From contig JAHQIY010000016.1 in the NCBI GenBank assembly GCA_019054805.1, positions 496,001 through 560,000 on the forward strand: a stretch of 64,000 nt of DNA. The letters run 5' to 3'. Every line of letters starts with the position of its first letter. Position 1 is the stretch's first letter. Under the pieces are notes generated by a model, which saw nothing but the letters and a program-made list of their open reading frames with translations, was not told the DNA's origin and ran no database searches. The position numbers and the translations under genes were made by a program. The stretch is from Brachionus manjavacas (Eukaryota > Rotifera > Eurotatoria > Ploima > Brachionidae). Positions 45,384-57,693 of the stretch are shown in pieces.

Positions 45384-47706
45384 ATGATCGAAGTAAAAGA
45401 CAAAATGACGCAAGGAATAACGCTTAAGAATTTGGTAAGTATGACGAATGGTGTCGTCGGCCTGTCAATTCTTACAATGCCCTATTGCTTCAAAGAAGTA
45501 TTTTTATCAAATGCTAAAATAAAATAAATTAAAAAACAATTAATTAAATACCAGTGCGGCTTGTTATTAGGAACATTAACTCTTTTGTTTTGTGCTTTGA
45601 TGTGTTCTTATTCATGCAAATTAATTGTAAAAGCAATTCAAATGGCTAAGATCAACTCGTTTGAGTATCTTGCTTTTAAAACTTTTGGAGAAAAAGGCAA
45701 ACTTTTAATTGAAATATGGTAAATTTTGATGAAAAAATTATTTGATTCTAATTGTTAATTGATTATTTTAGTATAATATTATTATTATTTGGTAGTCTAG
45801 TCACAAATCAACAAGCACTATGTGACACTGGTCCAGCATTTGTATCAAAATTATTTAATTTGCACGTTAGTTGATTAATTTAAATTAAAATTGAGTTGAT
45901 TGTCATTTTTTTTAAATACTCGCATTTTTGTAAAGTCATTACTCTAAATTGTTTCTCTATTTAGGCTAAAATTAAATTAATTTTTAATTTGAAGATAGTT
46001 TAGAATGATTCATTCAAAATTATTTGATTTAAAAAATAATAATTTATTTAAATATTAATTTAAATATTGAAATTAAATAATTCGAAGAAAAAGAAAGTCA
46101 GAATGTGTTCCCAGTGAGAAGGAAAATTTAACATATAGCAAAAAGTGAAAAATAAAAGACGAGATATTTGATTAAAAATCTAATTTAATAAATTAACCCA
46201 AAAAATAAATCAAAAAAAAATCATTGATTTTAGAATTTAAAATATTTAAAATTAGAAAAATTAATAAAAAATGATGATGTTACTTTAGTTTTTTTTTTTT
46301 TTTAAATTTTTCTAAAGGAAAAAGCTATACCAAGATCTGTTTTTATGTTTGTATTCACCTTGTTAATCTCTCTTCCTTTGGCATTATCAAAAAAACTAGA
46401 AGCTCTTCACAGTCTAAATGCCAGCGCAATTTTATTTTATTTCACGTTTGGCCTTTACGTAAAGTTTATGAATATAGATAATCCACGCTCTGGACCTAAT
46501 TTTTTTTAAAGCTTATGTGGGAAGCTGGCTTCAAACTTATGGATCATGTTTGGATTGATAAGATAAGATGGTGGCATTTCAATGGTTTACTTAAATGTTT
46601 TCCAATATTCTCTATTTCATTTTCATGTCAAACGTTGGTATTCTTTAATTAAATAAAAATTTTAAAATAAAATATATGATTGTGTAGAGTACTATTTGTA
46701 GTCTACGGAGAATTGGAAAGCAAAGAAATTATTTTTAATTTGAGCGACTTAGGAATTTTCATATCATTTATCTGCTATTTTTTGGTAAAATTAGATTTTT
46801 GAAATAAGATTAATAAATTATAATTTTTTTTTAAGACAGGATTTTTTGGTTATTTGGCTTATTTTGATGTGCCAATATACGGAAACATTACATACAATAT
46901 TCCGACTAATTTTTTTACTCAGCTGTTCCTATTTGGATTTGTTATCTGTGTTATATCTGGATTTCCTTTTATAATATACCCATGTCGCACAAGTCTAAAC
47001 ACGCTTTTATTTTCAAGAGTATATTTAATTTTTATTTTAAATTTTTTTTTTTAAATTATTCTAAAACAAGGATGATTTAATTGACAGTGAAGTTTACATT
47101 CCAGAAGACCGATTCAAAAATTTAACTTACTTGCTTGTTTCGTTAACTGTAATTACTGCTGTTATGATTCCAAATCGTAAATTGTTTGATTTATTTTTGA
47201 GAAAAAAATTATAAATTTGTTCAAGTGGAATTTGTGTTGAGTCTGACAGGTGCCACTGCCGGATCTTTGATCGCTTATGTCTGGCCTTCGATGATTCACA
47301 AGTTTTTAAGAAGAGAAAATGAACACAACAAGGAATTATTTTTGAATGTGATTTTAAATAATTTATTAATTTTTTTTAATAATAAGCTGTGTCTTTAAGA
47401 TATTTCTTTTTGTCGGAATCGTGATTTTTTGCATCTGTTCAATAGCCACATTTTTCGAGTTCGAACCAACTAAAGAAAATGATGAAATTTTGTCAAATGA
47501 CAGAAATTCATTTACCACGACAAGTCCAAAAAGAAGTTAATTTATTTATACATATGTTTATTTAAATTTATTTTCCAATTCTTACAGAAATGGTTTTACC
47601 TATGGATAGAATACTAAAAAATATGGTTTCATCCAAAATGAACATCCTTCATGAGCAAATGACTGGGAAAAACAATAATTTGCGAGAAAAAATTGAGGAA
47701 AGATAA
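45384..47706 (+). CDS. SLC38A10-like amino-acid transporter
   Basis: Exons: 45384-45497, 45555-45718, 45773-45865 (or from 45796), 46318-46458, 46512-46633, 46688-46784, 46836-47018, 47071-47176, 47226-47347, 47400-47535, 47588-47706. The product is a multi-pass protein of about 465 residues of the AAAP/SLC38 fold: VVGLSILTMPYCFKECGLLL in the first helix pair, KCFPIFSISFSCQ in the middle, SGFPFIIYPCRTSLNTLL and LSLTGATAGSLIAYVWPSMI late. These closely follow SLC38A10, a neutral amino-acid transporter of intracellular membranes. The long cytosolic tail of vertebrate SLC38A10 is absent. Junction 2/3 has a one-base phase conflict if exon 3 starts at 45773; an acceptor at 45795 keeps the frame but drops 7-8 residues of a helix. 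A poly(A) signal lies at 47733. Confidence 0.8.
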
Positions 47707-50286
47707 TTGAAAAATTCATCTTCTTTTTGATAAATAAAATTTTAGTGCACCAAAATTTTTATTAAATTAATACTGAAAGAAAAACTTCATAGAATTATAA
47801 TTTACATTAAATTATCTCTTGGTATGATGTCTTTTGGCAATCAATTTGAAAATAGAATACAAATTTTTAAAATCTAGAAATTTTAGATAAATCTAGACAT
47901 TTGTTCATAAGTGTCAATTAAATGACCTAAAAAATTAAGTATATGCTCTCGATAGACTTCGAATGAAAAAATTGTACACCCTCGATCAGTCATAACCTAA
48001 AATTTGTGCTGACCGGATAAAATCAAACTGGACAAGAATATTATTAATAAAAAATTCTTCGGGCCGAAATAAAATATATTTTCCAATTTAGTTATCAATT
48101 TACTAGAATCTCAGAAGAGTATTTCAAAGAAGGAATTGATAGTCTCAACAATCTAGTAGAGCTTAGAATTGTTTATAGGTCGTCTAAATGACACTTGAGC
48201 ACAAATGTTCATCGCTATCTTAAATAAATATATTAACAAGCTTTTAAAAAAATTAAATTTGCATTTTATATATTTTGAATAAAATTCAAAACTAAGAGAT
48301 TAGCGGTAAAATCATTGTTTTGAATAAAATCCGGGAGATTATTTTTTTCTTGTTTATTTCAATAGAAATTTAAGAAAATTTTTCGGACTTGAATTCAAGC
48401 GCAAAATAATACACCGGATCTATTTGAAAAAAAAATCCTTTGGTAATTTAAAAAGCATTTAATGAAAAATCCATTCAAATACTGGGCCAAATTTCGTCTG
48501 AATAAAATAGTCATTACAAATTTTAATGTATCTGATTAAATGCAGCCTGGATTTTGCATTTATCTACGAGTTATAATCTAAAATTTTTCATTTGCATTTA
48601 TTTTGGTTTAATTTAATGTTGGTTGATGACCAACAATTTTCTATTCAGAGATTAGGTCTTTTTTATAATAAATTTAATTTTCAATATGTTTAGCATCTGA
48701 GAGCTAAATCCCTTAAGCAATAGTAATATTGTGTAATTTTTTTAATCAATCTTTTTGTTATTATAAATAAAACAATTAAAGTAAATTTTTATTAGAAATT
48801 TAACTCCAAAGCTGCCTGGATGACCTGGCAATTCATGACTATTGAAGAGTCCGCTCTGCTCAATGGTCCGTCCTCAATTGTTCAAGTCACTTAAGTTCGA
48901 TTAGCTCAAATAAGTCAACTCGGGGCCTAATGAGCTTTAAATATTTAAGAATCAAATTAAAGCAAATCAATTTCCGCAAGGATCAAAATAGATGGGAAAT
49001 GTCTATTCCAAGGAAAGGAAATTCAAAGCCAACGCAAATATTAATAATGACAGAGATAATTTGCAAGCAAACTAAAGCAAATAGTTAAGAGATTAACTAA
49101 TTATAAATGTAAATAATTACAATAGATTTCAAACGTGGCTCTCTTAAATAGTCATTAGTATTTTTCAACTTCAATATTAATTTCTCATTTTCGAAATTAG
49201 CCTTGTTCTTTTTTTCTCTCTTTCTCAAGAGATAGGCGAATTTAATTAACAGGAGGAAAATGTTACAAAACTTTCTCAAAAAGAACAATTCATGAGAGAT
49301 AAAATGTCTAATTGCAAAAAAGATAATTTTTTTTTATTTTTTTTTAATTAAATCTCAAATTATATAAGTTTAGGATTGTATAAAAAGAGGGAAAATTTTT
49401 CAAGAATTTTCAAGTGTCCTCTCTGAGCACCAAAAGAAAGAGAGAGAAAGGTTTTTCTCGGCTCATGCTTTAATTACTTAATAACAAAAGGATTACGAAA
49501 TTTTTCGATTAAGTAGAGATTACATAGAGGAAATTTGAGAGAGAAATTTTAATTTTTAAATTAATTCTTATGTTTAATTTGAAAATGGTTTAATAATCTC
49601 CACGTATTTGGAGTATATTGAGCACCACCAATTGGTGTAAACAAACTTTCTTCAAACAAAGCTTTAGCCAGTATTAGGCAACCACCAATTTGAGATTTTA
49701 TTTTATTTTACTTTATTTGGACTCTAATAAAATTTATTTTCCAATTTTGAACTATTCCAAATTTTGTTCTGTTGAAATTTTAGCAGACACTGTCCGAAGC
49801 GGTCAAGACGCATCCAATTCTCCTAATGAGTGTTTTCAAAAGAGATCAGTTGTTTTGTTTGTGGATTAAAAAATGGCTCATTAAGCTCAATTTATGTAAA
49901 CACTCAAAAACGAACTGTAAATAGATACATATAAATATGGTTGACGCCCTTGAATAAATTTAGATTTGGCCGTCACAGTCGGCCTGCAGCACAGGTGATC
50001 GTGATCGCCAATATGCTTCTCTAATTGAGCCAAGGATCATAAATCATTGCACTCGATGAAGCTTCGACACAACAAATCTTTGTCTGGCAAACAAATCCGA
50101 CGCGCTTAGCTGAACTTAATGCGTTCAAGATGAATGTTGGCCAAAAATCGATCCATTGATCGATAAATCATAATTATGATCACGTTTATCGATTCATTTA
50201 AAATAAACCACATTTTCTCTTTCTTTATTTTTCATTAAACAGTTTAAATTAAAAAAAAATGAAAATTATTTTTTTAGATCTTTAGA
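47707..50286. other. Intergenic gap before fascin
   Basis: Mostly AT-rich. Around 48810-48900 and 49930-50180 base composition is more balanced. The latter, just before fascin, carries GATCG and ATCGAT-type clusters (for example TTGATCGATAAATC) and could be its promoter or 5' leader. No coding sequence supported. Confidence 0.45.
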
Positions 50287-52100
50287 ATGGCTTCTAGAAT
50301 AATGACTATGCCAGCGCCGCACTCGGCCAGCTCAAAATTCAGTCCGAACAATTCCAACCTGATGGTGGCCAGCACTAGCAGTCACTCGAGTGGCTCGAGC
50401 TCTAACTTTGACAACGATTCATCTTCTTCTCGTTCATCATTCAATTACCTCACTCACAGTCCCAATAACATGTGCTACGCAGCGGCCAAGTGGACCATTG
50501 GCCTGATGAACTGTGACGGAAAGTACTTGACTGCAGAAAACTTTGGTTTTAAAGTCAACGCAACAGGAAATACGCTGAGAAAAAAACAAAAATGGTTGAT
50601 TGAACAGGACAATGACGAGTTTGTCTACTTGTCAAGTCCCTTGCAGTGCTATCTGTCGACTGACAAGTATGGAAAAATTTCATGTGACAAACAAACGCCA
50701 GACAATGAGTGCAAGTTCTATCTAGAGTCGAATAACAATGGAAAGCTGGCTTTCAAAAGTGTGGCACATGGCTACTACTTTGCTGGCACTGGCGACAGAC
50801 TTCACTGCTTTAGCAAGACGCCAGAGTGGTGGATTGTCCACTTGGCTATTCATCCGCAAATAAATCTACGCCATGCGCTGAGAAAGAGATATGCCCGAAT
50901 GGAGGATGACGAGATTCATGTGGACGAGCTGATTCCGTGGGGCTCAGATAGCTTGATAACAATCGAGTTCAGGGATGAAAAGTATGCCATTCGCACCAGC
51001 AATGGCATGTACTTGAATAGAGATGGAAAATTGGTGCCTTTGCCAAGCGAAGACACTTTGTTCAATGTTGAGTTTCACAAAGGATGCGTTGCTTTTAAAG
51101 TAAAAGAAAAATAATAGAAAATTTTATTGAAAAATGAGTTTTTTTTGTTGTAAAGCACAAGAATGGAAAGTATTTGACTGCTGTTGGGCCTCAGGGCATA
51201 ATTACGGCCAGAAGTAAATGTGTCACCAAAGACGAGCTATTCACGTTTGATCCAAATCATGTTCAAGTTAGCCTAGTGGCACACAATGGCAAATTGGTAT
51301 CTGTCAAGCAAGGTGTTGACGTTTCGGCAAATCAGCCCGAAATTGCCGATTCGGAAACTTTTCAGCTGGAAGAAGATTCTATGAATGAAAAGTGGAGTTT
51401 TAGAACTAACAAGAATAAATATTGGAAATTGGATTCTAATAGTGGGATTCAATCGACCGGCGAGTCAAAGTAAATAAAGCGTTATTTAGTAGCTTTATTT
51501 TTTATTTTTTTTCTATTCATTCAAAAGAGAGTCCGGTTGTTTATTTGATTTGATCTGGGTGAAAACAGGACATGTTGTCTTGCGAGCTTCAAATGGAAAA
51601 TTTGTTTCGGCTGCTGCGACTGGACACATGCGAGCCACAAGTGACACAGTTACTGATCTTGAAGTATTCCGTTTGTCGCTGGTAAATCGGCCAATTCTTG
51701 TTCTCAAATGCGATTATGGTCTAGTGGGATACAAAAATAAGGCCAACTACAAATTAGAATGCAATAAAAGTCAATTTAATGTAGTTATGCTCGAAGAGTC
51801 CGATGACTTGAACGGCTCTTATTGTCTCAAAGGTATAGCTAGGAAAAAAATTAAAAAATTAAAAAAAAATTAAATATTTTTATTTTAAACAAAGGTTCGC
51901 ATGGATTGTATTGGGACATTGGAATAGATAACACGCTAAGTGCCAACAGTCAGATTCCCACCAAATTTAGCATAGAAATGTTGCCCAATAATCGTATGCT
52001 TATCAAAGGACCAAATGGTTGCTATTTGAAAGGTGAACAAAGTGGAAATTTGACCTCAAATGTCCAAGATCCCAAGCTCGCTACGCAATGGGAATTTTAA
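50287..52100 (+). CDS. Fascin, actin-bundling protein
   Basis: Exons 50287-51099, 51156-51469, 51528-51832, 51895-52100 sum to 1638 bases (545 residues), all in phase. Four beta-trefoil domains can be followed: GKYLTAENFGFKVNA and DRLHCFSKT (first), ELIPWGSDSLITIEF and AIRTSNGMYL (second), DVSANQPEIADSETFQLE and KYWKLDSNSGIQST (third), VVLRASNGKFVS and PNGCYLKGEQSGNL, ending LATQWEF (fourth). Human fascin ends PASLWEY. An N-terminal extension of about 60 Ser/Asn-rich residues precedes the first trefoil, longer than in vertebrate fascin. Fascin cross-links parallel actin filaments in filopodia, bristles and microvilli. AG stands just before the ATG, so a 5' leader exon is possible. A poly(A) signal lies near 52179. 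Confidence 0.93.
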
Positions 52101-53833
52101 ACTTAATCATTCAGAAACATTTTATTTTGTATATTTTTAAAAAGACAAAAAAAACTAAGTGCTGATGTAACTAGACTTAATAAAATCATTTCCATTAATC
52201 TTAGAATGTTCTTTAGTTTAAAAATGACTTAAGCTTTAATTGTTTTTATTCCTATTTCAATAGTATTTTAATTTACTTTGCAGTAACATAATTTAAAGCC
52301 AAACTCATTTAATTTACTTTAAATAAAGTTAATTTAAAAAATAAATTTTTATTTGTTTTTTATTGTCTCATTTTATGCCTATTCTGACAATCAAAATTTC
52401 ATATCTATTTCATATTTCATAATTACGAAAACAAAAAATTTTTAGAACCAAAAAAATTTTTGAGCATTAAAATTTATCTTAAATTAAATTATCATTAAAA
52501 ATATAAATATAATTTCATGCTGATGGATTGACGATGCTATTTATTTGACTCAGTTTTTAAATAATTAAAATAAAAGTCTTTGGCTCGGACTTGGGACTTG
52601 TGACTTTTAAACAACTCTGGAAAAAACGAAACCAGTCTCGGCTGAATAATATTTGCAGAATTGAAGATCAAATCAATAAGTAATCTCTGTTTCAGATCGG
52701 AGCATTCGCTAAAAAGATACCGAGCGATAAGCGATATTCTCTATGGATAGAGAGGAAAATTTCAATCATTATTTAATTCAATTTAATTAAAAGTAGTGTT
52801 TTAGATAAATATCATCTGAATTTACTTATTAATTAAATTTTTTAATTTGTATTTGAATTCAAATTTTGTACTTAAATTCATTTCTTATTTAAAATAGTAA
52901 ATGAATTAAATTTTTATTGTGGTAAAAAAGACCAAAAAACTTTATATTAAAATAGGAAACTTTCATGTCTATTTTTTTGTCAAAAACGGGACCATATTGT
53001 TAATAATTCTACAAAATCTTCTTAATTATTTGAAATTTTTTCTAAAAAAATGATTGTCCAGATTCGATGAATTTAAGTTTTCTTTAATTCAATATTTAAA
53101 AGAATAAATAAATTAATTTTCCATTTTCAATAGATATACCAAATTGGCTTTAAAAAGTAAAGAATTTTAAATTCATTTGGTTTTACTAATTAATGATTGC
53201 TATCAAAAAAAGAAAAAAATATTAATAAATGAAATATCTTGTATCTAATTAGTATTATTATTATATTATTAATATTTAAATAAATTAGATAATTCATGAA
53301 TATTCTTTGGCTCTTTTCTTAATAATTCTGTTTTTTTTTAATTTAGCTAATTTAGTGTTAAAAATTTATTTTCAATTTTTCAAAAAGAATTGATCTAGAT
53401 CTACTTTTAAAAACTTTTAATTCAAAATTTTAAATTTTTTTTACAGGAACAAATTTTACTCATCATTTTTAGATGCTAAAAAAAAAAAATTATCGTAAAA
53501 AAAACATTGCTATTTTACACATTTTCTTAAATTTCAATTTTTTAAAAACTTAAGTTTTAAACCCAAGCATTTTATGTAAATATTCAATTAATTGTCAATA
53601 ATTTTAATTTATTTAAGATTTTTAATGACAAGATTGAAATCAAATATTTGATAAAAATTTAAGAAAATTTTGCTTATAACAAAAAAAAAATAATCATATT
53701 CAATTTATTAAATTAAGAAATATTTCATCACTACACATAGAACTATAAATTTGAAAGAAATATTTCAAAATAATTTTGCTATAAATAGAGTTAACTAGGT
53801 TCAGCAAAAAAAATTTTTTCGTCTTTTAATAAA
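52101..53833. other. Intergenic gap between fascin and GHITM
   Basis: AT-rich, with the poly(A) signal of fascin and a hAT-type end at 52565-52619. No gene recognised. Confidence 0.5.
52565..52619 (-). mobile_element. Single hAT-type MITE end
   Basis: GGACTTGGGACTTGTGACTT TTAAACAACTCTG is the inverse of the CAGAGTTG end seen at 15620 and 40351. The opposite end was not found, so it is a partial copy. Confidence 0.5.
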
Positions 53834-54932
53834 ATGATCTTGTCAAAGCTAGCTCGAACATCAGTAATCTTTTCTCCTAAAAGTTCAAATGTAATTAAAT
53901 TTTAATTGAATTAAATTTAAAATTTTATTTAAACTTTTAACTCTTTTTAGAATTATGTCACTGCTTATCGAAATTTCGCTTCTCAAGCAAGAGAAAGCAC
54001 CGCTCGTAAAACAGTCCGATACAGGTTTGGACAAAAGGCTGGCACAAGTGTGACTGGAACAACCGGACTAGAGACTCGTAAGCCTCTTAACAGTAAACAA
54101 AAAAAAATTTTAATTAAAAATTTCAATTTTCTTAGCAATTAACATTGGAAGAACAATTTTAGCCGGTGCTTCGGTATTTGGCCTGGGATCATTGGCTTAC
54201 TATGGTTTAGGAATTTCTAAACAATCGGGCTTTCTTGATCGCAGCTCTCTTTGGCCACAGTATGTCCGAGAGCGAATTCATTCTACTTACAAATATTTCG
54301 GAGCAGGACTCGGTATTACCGCAACCTCGGCATTAGCTGTTGCTCGTTCTCCTACTCTAATGAATTTAGCAATGAAAAATTCAATCGGAGCCATGTTAGT
54401 CTCAATGGTCCTTTTAGTTGGCAGCGGTGCTGTTGTCAGATCAATACCATATGAACAAGGCAAATTTGGTTCGAAACAACTAGCTTGGGCGATGCATGCT
54501 GGTCTACTAGGAGGATTCCTGGCTCCGTTGACATTGCTAGGAGGACCATTGCTAGTCAGGGCTGCGTGGTACACTGCTGGCATTATTGGTGGACTGAGCG
54601 TTGTTGCAGCAACAGCTCCAAGTGATAAATTTTTGAACATGGCTGGACCTCTTTCAGTCGGTCTAGGACTTGTTTTTGCTTCGTCAATTGGTGGAATGTT
54701 TTTTCCGCCTACAACCAGACTTGGTGTTAGTCTTTATTCGATATCTATCTATGGAGGTCTGATTTTATTCAGCTTGTTTCTTTTATACGACACTCAAAAA
54801 ATAGTGCACCGCGCCGAAAACTCAATGCATTTCGATCCTGTCAACCAATCTATATCAATTTATTTGGATGCTGTAAATATTTTTGTCAGAATGGTGACTA
54901 TATTGGCTCATGGTGGAAATAGAAGAAGATAA
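53834..54932 (+). CDS. ghitm: GHITM/TMBIM5, mitochondrial inner-membrane Bax-inhibitor-family protein
   Basis: Exons 53834-53890, 53951-54077, 54136-54932; 981 bases, 326 residues (human 345). A basic, Arg-rich N-terminus without acidic residues at first (MILSKLARTS) fits a mitochondrial import signal. Then follow about seven hydrophobic segments with the family landmarks YYGLGIS, WPQYVRERIHSTY, LVRSIPYEQ, LTLLGGPLLVRAAWYTAGI, APSDKFLNM, LFLLYDTQKIVHRAE and the ending GGNRRR (human GGNRKK). The family keeps cristae organised and exchanges calcium and protons. Its 3' end converges on TTC38, with 59 bases between stop codons. Confidence 0.93.
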
Positions 54933-54991
54933 ATTTTGAAAATTTTTATTTAAAAAAATGTAAAAACCTTTAAAAATAAAATTTGTTATAT
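54933..54991. promoter_or_regulatory. Shared 3' region of convergent GHITM and TTC38
   Basis: The 59-base gap between opposing stops holds AATAAA on the plus strand near 54974 and TTTATT (AATAAA on the minus strand) near 54945. Each gene's poly(A) signal lies so close to the other gene that the 3' UTRs must overlap. Confidence 0.5.
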
Positions 54992-56431
54992 TCAATGCAA
55001 TAAAAGTCTTGTCTGAATTCTTTTGGTTAAATTTGAGCCAGGCTTTAGACCAAATCTTTCATTTATTAAACCTAAGCCGAACTTTTTGTTCTCTTCATTA
55101 CTTGACAAAAGAGCAGAATGGACCAAAATTTGGTTCAAAATATCTCTTTGTGCATTTGAACCTCCTATCTTAACAATGTCATAGCGAATGGGTCGAAGGC
55201 AATCTACCACTTTATCATACTCACTCAATTCAAAATGCTTTATAGCATCAAAAATGTTAACTCCAATATTTCGATTTATTTTTTTTACATAATTTTCCAT
55301 ATTTTTCATGCCAATTACATTATTACAATAATCAATTACCACATCTTGATTATCTTTATTTAAATACTTTTTCAAGGAGTCGAAAAATTCCTGCTCTCCT
55401 TGTTTGTCTTTGCATGAACAAAGCATTAGGATCAAATGCGTATCATTGAAAATGTAGCCATGATCGCTAATTCTATTCTTAAAAACACCCATCAATCTTG
55501 ACCATCTCTCACTAAGATCAATTTTACAATTGTCTAGTTTGAGTCGGTAAAGTAAAGAGATCACATCTACCATGTCCAATGTCCGGTTCATTTCTAAATA
55601 CTGGGTAATATTTTGGTCGAATATTTCCAAAGCTGCCTGATGCTCTCCTCGTTCTATATGGTACAAGGCAAGATGCCAGTAGTTATGAGGTGATATTAGG
55701 TTGCAACTGGACCAATCGGTCTCGGTATTACGCAAAAATTTGATGCCCTCATTAAAGTTGTTTCTGTATTCATTAAAATGACAGATGGTGTGAGTGGCCC
55801 ATCCATCATTTCGATTTATCTCTAGAGCTTTTAGTGCACTTTCTTTAGCCTCTTGGAAAAAATTGCTCTGAACATATCCAAATGAATGCATTCCATGCAA
55901 ATAGCCACTCATTTTTACATCACTTTGCCAAAATGGCAAAACTCTGGATATGCTATCTCGCATTTGTGCATGCTGACCAGTATAAAAATACGTGTCATGA
56001 GCAAATTTAATTGCCAACATATCGTTCGGATGCTGCACTAAAATAGACTCCCAAATGTCACATGATTCATCCAAGTTACCATAATGTAAATTTTTTATCG
56101 CATCTACATGCAGCAATTCGCGCTTGGTCAAGTCTTTTTGACATTTTTTAACCAAATTTAAAAGCTGATCGATTGCACGAGGATTGTTCTCGTGAAAACC
56201 ATTACTTGAGCCTATTAGCTCAAGACCGCTTTTAATCACGTGGCCCATGACAAAATTTTCATCTGCACTCATAATTCTGGCAATAGAGCCATCTATTCCG
56301 CCAAATTGGTCATCTTCTTTCCAGGCTACTATTTGATCAAGGGTTAGGTCAAAGAATTTACAGGCTTCATTCGAAGTCGTGTTCATGCCAAGGCCTTGGC
56401 TTTTCCACCATTCGCAACTTTTAAAACTCAT
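54992..56431 (-). CDS. ttc38: Tetratricopeptide repeat protein 38 (TTC38)
   Basis: A single-exon ORF of 479 residues; human TTC38 has 469. The N-terminus matches well: LGMNTTSNEACKFFDLTLDQ, then GGIDGSIARIMSADENFVMG. TPR-like helix pairs follow (for example LLHVDAIKNLHYGNLDESCD, DTYFYTGQ, GYLHGMHSFGYVQSNFFQEA, WATHTICHFNEY). The biochemical role of TTC38 is poorly known. Only 114 bases separate its ATG from the stop of the upstream minus-strand gene, and the AATAAA for that gene falls near 56462, about 30 bases before this ATG. Confidence 0.92.
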   Translation of the reverse strand: MSFKSCEWWKSQGLGMNTTSNEACKFFDLTLDQIVAWKEDDQFGGIDGSIARIMSADENFVMGHVIKSGLELIGSSNGFHENNPRAIDQLLNLVKKCQKDLTKRELLHVDAIKNLHYGNLDESCDIWESILVQHPNDMLAIKFAHDTYFYTGQHAQMRDSISRVLPFWQSDVKMSGYLHGMHSFGYVQSNFFQEAKESALKALEINRNDGWATHTICHFNEYRNNFNEGIKFLRNTETDWSSCNLISPHNYWHLALYHIERGEHQAALEIFDQNITQYLEMNRTLDMVDVISLLYRLKLDNCKIDLSERWSRLMGVFKNRISDHGYIFNDTHLILMLCSCKDKQGEQEFFDSLKKYLNKDNQDVVIDYCNNVIGMKNMENYVKKINRNIGVNIFDAIKHFELSEYDKVVDCLRPIRYDIVKIGGSNAQRDILNQILVHSALLSSNEENKKFGLGLINERFGLKPGSNLTKRIQTRLLLH

Positions 56432-56545
56432 TTTAGGTAAAAAATTAAAATCTATAAACTTTTTATTTAAAAAAAATTAAAATAAATAATTTAGCGTTAA
56501 ATTTAAAATGCAAAACATTAAGCATTCACATATAAAAAAAGCTGC

Positions 56546-57268
56546 TTAACTAATGATACACGAGGATTTTTTATGATTTTTTCGCATATTACTTAGCGTT
56601 GTGCCAAATACACCCAAGTTTTTTTCTTTTCTAATGTCAACATTTTCATTCAGTTTCGTTGAGCTTATTTTTTCATTTAAACATTCTATATCTGATTTGA
56701 ATTGCTTTAGGCTGGCTTTAAAGATTTTTATCTCTTCGCTCAAATTTTTCAAACTAACATTGTGCTCTTGGATACTCTGTGCTAGATTGTCTTGTTGGTC
56801 AACTTTATCTCTAGATCGTTTAAGCAAAAATATCACTGCTGTCTCAAAATTTTCCAAATTGTGGCCGGTATCCGATTCCAGGTACGATTTAAAAGCTGAA
56901 TTTAAACTCTCTACAAACAACTCTGGACAACTTGGAAATAAATTAAATTTTAAGCTTATTTTAAAAAACTTTTTTATTAACTACTTTTTTTTATTTTTGG
57001 ATAAAATCCTAATTTTACTGTTATTATCCGGCAGTTCGTTCTCAATTAGAATCCAATCCTGGTAAAATTCAGACCAAAATTCAATGTGGTGATCATTCAA
57101 ATTAAATTTTTGATCCACTAAATTGCGTAATTCATCAGTACTAGAGACATTAATTTGTCTTTTTTCATCTTCATTGATCAATAAATAACTATTTTTATTT
57201 ACTGACAAGTTTTTGTTTTTGATAATGTGTCTCTGACAAGGAACCAAATTTTCTTCATCAAAACCCAT
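56546..57268 (-). CDS. Unrecognised coiled-coil protein with C-terminal CaaX box
   Basis: Two exons on the minus strand: 57268-56985 and 56930-56546, joined in phase 2 (KKK-N-CPELFVES), 222 residues. The first 95 residues look like a compact beta-rich fold (SYLLINEDEKRQINVSSTDE, HHIEFWSEFYQDWILIENEL); I do not recognise it, and a ubiquitin-like or PB1-like fold is only a guess. The second half is a long helix with Leu/Ile heptads (LSEEIKIFKASLKQFKSDIE). The protein ends SSCIIS. Cys-Ile-Ile-Ser is a good farnesylation (CaaX) box, preceded by a basic stretch KNHKKSS, which suggests membrane tethering. It lies between TTC38 and the TIR-SAM gene, same strand. Confidence 0.7.
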
Positions 57269-57693
57269 TTTATTTTAAAATAAATCTAAATTTTTATTCA
57301 AAAAAATTTTTTTTACGAATAGATAAACTAAAATAAATAATCAAAGTAATTTATATAAATTATCAATTAACCATCTAGAATTTTTAGGACAGAATAATCA
57401 AACACTGACATGGTTTATCAATGAATTTAATTAAAATTTTTCAAAGTCTCACGGATAAGGGTTAGCAAAATTTAGACACGTTTGGATTCAGCGAAATTCG
57501 TGTTCTAAATTGTTTATTTTAAAAAAATCATTGAAAATGTAAGGAGCAATAAATTAGAAATCCACTTGACATTTACAAGTTTTACTTTGAAATAAATATC
57601 TTTTCTTAAATTTGATCACTTGAGTGATACTGTACATTAAAATTAATTTTCACTAGTTCGAAAACAAATTAAATTTTAAAGCCTTGGAAATTT
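57269..57693. other. Short intergenic gap
   Basis: 425 bases between the ATG of the CaaX gene and the stop of the TIR-SAM gene. AT-rich; nothing else recognised. Confidence 0.5.
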
